Below the pieces are notes generated by a model. It saw only the letters and a list, made by a program, of their open reading frames with translations. It had not been told where the DNA came from and did not search any database. This document shows positions 60,887 to 64,000 of a DNA stretch of 64,000 nt, piece after piece (positions within the stretch are counted from its first letter, which is position 1; each line of letters starts with the position of its first letter). The stretch spans positions 62,001-126,000 of the forward strand of contig JBCCGI010000014.1 of the NCBI GenBank assembly GCA_039029355.1, written 5' to 3'. The translations under genes and the position numbers were made by a program. Source of the stretch: JBCCGI01 sp039029355. Lineage in GTDB: Bacteria > Planctomycetota > UBA1135 > GCA-002686595.

Positions 60887-62356
60887 CTACTCGGGGATCT
60901 CGATCAGCGTGTAGTACGCGTCGTCGTGCAGCAGCGGCTGGCCGTCGGCCGAGCGCAGCTCGGGCAGGTGCAGCTCGTGCACGTAGCCCGCGCGCAGGCC
61001 ATCGACCTTCAGGCGCAGCGTGAGCCCGTCCTCGGACGGGCGCGCCTCGACCACGTCGAGCTCCTGCGTCTCCATCTCGGCGCTGCCGTAGCTGGCGTGC
61101 AGGCGGTAGGTGTAGCTCTCCATCCGCAGCGCGCTCGGGTCCTCGGCGGTGGCCGGGTCGATCGGGCGCGTGAACGTCAGCTCGAAGCCGTCCGGCCGTG
61201 CGCGCATCTCGTGGATCTCGAACGGCATCTTGCCGGTCCACGCCACGCGCTGGAGGCCGAAGGGCGCCGAGCCCAGCGACGGCCAACCGCGGTCGGACAT
61301 GCCGACCATCAGCGTCTGATCCGTGCCCCACGCGACGCGGATCACGCCGCTCGCGAGCCCGCGCCGGAACGGGAACACGGCGCCCTGGTAGCGGCCGCCG
61401 ACCTCCTCGAGGTAGACGCGCAGCAGCATGGCGGCGTACTGGTCACCGACGAACACCTGCCCGGCGAAGGGGCCGAAGGCGCCGTCCGTTTGGTCCCAGA
61501 CAAAGCCCGACGGCGAGCGCCCGGTCTTGTCGTACGGGAACCACACCGCGGGCAGCTCGAAGCTGGGGATGGTCTCGTGCACGTCCGGCATCAGCACGCC
61601 GTCGGGCGGGTCGCCGGGGTCGCCGTAGGTCCACTCCGACTCCTCGCACGAGAACATGCCCCACGGGTGCCCGTGGCACGAACCGGGGCGCAGCAGCGAG
61701 AGCTTGCTCGCGCCGCACCACTCGCCCTGGTTGTCGGTGTAGAAGACGTCGCCCCACGGGCTGTTCTGGATGCCGGCGGGCGAGCGGAGCCCGCAGCAGA
61801 CCGGCTCCCACGTCCCGTCCAAGCCGATGCTGAGCGCGAAGCCGCGCCAGTTCGCGCGCCCGAAGGGCTCGCCACCGAAGGGCTTGTTCGTCGTGATCCA
61901 GAGCCGGCCGTCGGGACCGAGCCGCGGCCCGAAGTTGTACTCGTGGTAGTTGCCGCTGATGTGCCACGGGTCGGCGACGGTCTCGAGCTCGTCCATCCGG
62001 TCGTCGCCGTCGACGTCGCGCATGCGCGACAGCTCGCCGCGCTGGACGGTGTAGATCCAACCCTCGTGGACGAGCAGGCCGAGGGTCTCCTGGAGTCCCT
62101 CGGCGAACAGCGTGTAGCGCACGACGCCCGGCTCCTCGGCGTCCGCGGCGAAGGCGTTGTCGACGACCCACACCTGCCCGCGCCGCGTGCAGACGATGGG
62201 GCGTCCGTCCGGAAGCAGCGCCATCCCGCCCACCTCGAGCACGACCCCTTCGGGCTGGGGGACGGTGATCAGGCGGTAGAAGTCGGCTTCCTCTTCGGGC
62301 GCGGCGGCGTCCTGCGCGGCCAGCGCGGCGGCCGCAAGCAGCAGGGGACCTACCAT
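60887..62356 (-). CDS. Sorbosone/glucose dehydrogenase-like beta-propeller protein
   Basis: A 489-residue exported protein (signal VGPLLLAAAALAAQDAA). It has segments of PQQ-dependent sorbosone or glucose dehydrogenase-like beta-propellers: GGMALLPDGRPIVCTRRGQV, YHEYNFGPRLGPDGRLWITT and GLRSPAGIQNSPWGDVFYTD, with NQGEWCGASKL. The C-terminal ~110 residues are a beta-sandwich (FELTFTRPIDPATAEDPSAL). The ATG lies 7 bp inside the end of the upstream cytochrome gene, so the two are coupled. It probably oxidises a sugar or related compound in the periplasm and passes electrons to that cytochrome; this is inferred. Confidence 0.85.
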   Translation of the reverse strand: MVGPLLLAAAALAAQDAAAPEEEADFYRLITVPQPEGVVLEVGGMALLPDGRPIVCTRRGQVWVVDNAFAADAEEPGVVRYTLFAEGLQETLGLLVHEGWIYTVQRGELSRMRDVDGDDRMDELETVADPWHISGNYHEYNFGPRLGPDGRLWITTNKPFGGEPFGRANWRGFALSIGLDGTWEPVCCGLRSPAGIQNSPWGDVFYTDNQGEWCGASKLSLLRPGSCHGHPWGMFSCEESEWTYGDPGDPPDGVLMPDVHETIPSFELPAVWFPYDKTGRSPSGFVWDQTDGAFGPFAGQVFVGDQYAAMLLRVYLEEVGGRYQGAVFPFRRGLASGVIRVAWGTDQTLMVGMSDRGWPSLGSAPFGLQRVAWTGKMPFEIHEMRARPDGFELTFTRPIDPATAEDPSALRMESYTYRLHASYGSAEMETQELDVVEARPSEDGLTLRLKVDGLRAGYVHELHLPELRSADGQPLLHDDAYYTLIEIPE

Positions 62357-64000
62357 CGAACGTCGACCTCGAGCAGCGTCGGTTGGGACGAGAGCGGGAC
62401 GGCGATGCGCAGCTCGGCGCCCGCGGGCCCCTCGTGCACGACCGCGTGGAGGTTGGCGGGGCCGCGGAGGCTGAGTACCTGGTCGTCGTCGACGCGGAAC
62501 TCGCCGTCGGGCAGCGCCTCGATGCGCTCGCCCGTCGCGGCGCGGAAGTGGATCCACCCCGCTCCGTCGGAGCTCAGCTGGAAGCTGCGTGTCAGCGTCG
62601 CGCCGCCGGGGCCGAGCTTCGGGAGCACGCGCTCGTCGATCTCTACCCCGTCGAGCTCGTAGCGGAAGATCGGATCGCCCTCGGGCGCGACGCGGCGGCC
62701 GCGCACGCGGTAGCCGACATCGTCGGCGGAGCGCGTCGGCCACTCGGCGTCGTCCGCGTCGAGCCGTGCGAAGGGCACGCCGTCGGGGAAGGCGAGGACG
62801 TCCTGGCCCATCGCGTCCTCGAGCTTGCCCGCGCGCCCGTGCCAGGTGCCCTCGGCGTTGAAGAAGCGGCCGCGCCACGCGCGCGTCAGGCGCGAGCTCT
62901 CGACGTCGAACGCAACCCCGAGCCGCTCGGGGAAGCCGACGAGCACCGTGCGCGCGCTGGCGTCCTTGAAGAAGACGCCGACCGTGATCGGGCGGTCTAT
63001 GGGCACGAGCTCGTACTCGCCCTCGTCGACGACGAGGCCCTCGGGCAGGGGCATCGAGGAGCCGAGCGACAGCCAGCTCCAAAGCGCGTCGGTCTGCCGG
63101 GCGGGGTCGCCGCCGTGCAGGTCCTTCGCCGGGCTCTCCCCATCGGGGAAGAAGCTCGGCATGCGCGAGCCCATGCGGATGCTCCAGGGGTCGAGCAGCA
63201 GCGTCCGGAACCAGCTGGGATCGATGCGGCTGCCGACCGTCGCGAGGTCGACCGCCGGGATGCCGAGCCCTTTGTGTCCGGCCAGGTCGTGGCACTGGAT
63301 GCAGCCGAGCGCGTTGGTTCCCGCGAGGCTGCGGCCGATGTCGACCTCGTCGGCCGAGAAGAGCGGCGGCGGGTCGGACGGCCGACCGTCGATTCGGCTG
63401 AGGAGCGCGGCCACGGTGCCCACGTGCTCGGCGCCGAACTGCGGCATGCGGGTGAGCATGTAGGGACGCACCGCCTCGCCCTGGGTCAGCACGCCGTCGA
63501 GCGCGTGCGGCAGCAGCTTCCAGCCCACGTGATCGAGCGTCGGCGGCAGGCGTCCTTCGTCGCCTAGGTCCAGGTCGCCCTCGACGCGGAAGTAGCCCAG
63601 GTGATCGTCGGACGGGCCGCCGCGGCCGTCACGTTCGTGGCAGGCGTAGCAGTCGAGCCGGTTGAGCGTGCGTTGGAGCTTCGCGCCGGGAGTCAGCGGG
63701 CGGGAGAAGCCGTAGCGCGCCGCGAGCGCGGCGCGCAGGTGCCCGCGGTCCGCCGCGTCGAGCTCGTACCGCGGGAGGCCGGCCTTCGGCGCTTCGTCGA
63801 GGCACCCGCCCGGCGCCAGCGCGTCGAGGTCACGCAGCCGCTTGCCGGGGGCCGGTTCGTCGTCGGCGTCGTGGCAGGCCGAGCAGCCCAGCGCGCGGAA
63901 GCGCTCCGCGCCGCGGGCGACCAGCGCGGGCTCGAGCGCCTCCTCGCCGCGGGGGTCCGGCGGCGAGACGCGGGCCCAGTGTCGCAGCGCCGACGACGGG
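62350..64000 (-). CDS. Multi-heme cytochrome c protein, 5' end missing
   Basis: The frame is open from the right edge to the stop at 62350; 550 residues are visible and the start lies outside the window. Three c-type heme sites are present: CSACH and CYACH near the visible N-terminus and CIQCHDLAGHKG further on, followed by SRMPSFFPDG with a possible Met ligand. The second half is a beta-rich domain (GVAFDVESSRLTRAWRGRFF). This matches planctomycete PVC-type exported cytochromes. An internal GTG at 63528 could be mistaken for the start, but heme sites continue upstream in frame. It overlaps the dehydrogenase-like gene by 7 bp. Confidence 0.88.
   Translation of the reverse strand, partial: PSSALRHWARVSPPDPRGEEALEPALVARGAERFRALGCSACHDADDEPAPGKRLRDLDALAPGGCLDEAPKAGLPRYELDAADRGHLRAALAARYGFSRPLTPGAKLQRTLNRLDCYACHERDGRGGPSDDHLGYFRVEGDLDLGDEGRLPPTLDHVGWKLLPHALDGVLTQGEAVRPYMLTRMPQFGAEHVGTVAALLSRIDGRPSDPPPLFSADEVDIGRSLAGTNALGCIQCHDLAGHKGLGIPAVDLATVGSRIDPSWFRTLLLDPWSIRMGSRMPSFFPDGESPAKDLHGGDPARQTDALWSWLSLGSSMPLPEGLVVDEGEYELVPIDRPITVGVFFKDASARTVLVGFPERLGVAFDVESSRLTRAWRGRFFNAEGTWHGRAGKLEDAMGQDVLAFPDGVPFARLDADDAEWPTRSADDVGYRVRGRRVAPEGDPIFRYELDGVEIDERVLPKLGPGGATLTRSFQLSSDGAGWIHFRAATGERIEALPDGEFRVDDDQVLSLRGPANLHAVVHEGPAGAELRIAVPLSSQPTLLEVDVRW

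Noticed and set aside
63526..63528. GTG as the start of the cytochrome gene
   Set aside because: The frame stays open to the window edge and contains two further CxxCH heme sites upstream, so the gene is truncated by the window rather than starting here.

Overview
The window is GC-rich chromosomal DNA (about 70% G+C by eye), densely coded, with many 1-8 nt gene overlaps (ATGA, GTGA, TGATG). It fits a planctomycete, though this is inference from content, not from a phylogenetic marker. The pointers are six ECF-type sigma factors in 64 kb, two sigma/Ser-Thr kinase pairs, a YfbK-type VWA protein with an anti-sigma-like N-terminus, an exported FG-GAP repeat protein, an exported beta-helix protein, a DUF1080 lipoprotein, DUF4331, and a multi-heme cytochrome c beside a sorbosone-dehydrogenase-like protein. 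No tRNA, rRNA, CRISPR array, insertion sequence or prophage was seen. Codon use and GC look even throughout.

Layout. 1-4819: 3' end of a UbiD-family decarboxylase, a DUF547 protein, and a minus-strand unit of tryptophan 2,3-dioxygenase and two coupled SDR genes. 4885-8977: biotin operon bioB, a bioF-bioD fusion, and bioA. 8974-13204 (minus): sigma factor, VWA/anti-sigma protein, a strong hairpin, DUF423 protein. 13322-19513: ureohydrolase, a radical SAM-SDR-rsgA unit (minus), SpoU methyltransferase and rarA. 19766-23936: sigma factor, zinc-finger/HEAT anti-sigma protein, exported protein. 24003-31193: malic enzyme, small membrane protein, MMPL/RND exporter, HDOD protein, RecQ and a tiny membrane protein.

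31479-37977 is the most unusual stretch. A sigma factor fused through one membrane helix to a large extracytoplasmic carboxypeptidase-regulatory-like region is divergent from an exported protein of the same fold, a small four-cysteine exported peptide and a two-part lipoprotein. A near-perfect 29-bp inverted repeat lies between the divergent genes. 38191-46813 has two sigma/kinase pairs flanking a DUF1080 lipoprotein and a 12-repeat FG-GAP protein. 46933-57844: beta-helix protein, MFS transporter, RecD2, rpsU, a pseudouridine synthase, a DUF115 (Maf/MptE-like) protein, a membrane M28 peptidase and a lipoprotein. 58000-64000: DUF4331, an ECF/ChrR pair, and a two-gene redox unit running off the right edge.

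The genes share a theme of envelope sensing and gene control. Each of the six sigma factors has a different partner or fused domain: VWA, HEAT, extracytoplasmic Ig-like, kinase, kinase-TPR, or cupin. At sequence level, four of ten convergent gene pairs end on one shared CTAG tetramer, and at least six genes have a TANNNT box only 6-10 nt before the start codon, which suggests leaderless or near-leaderless transcripts.
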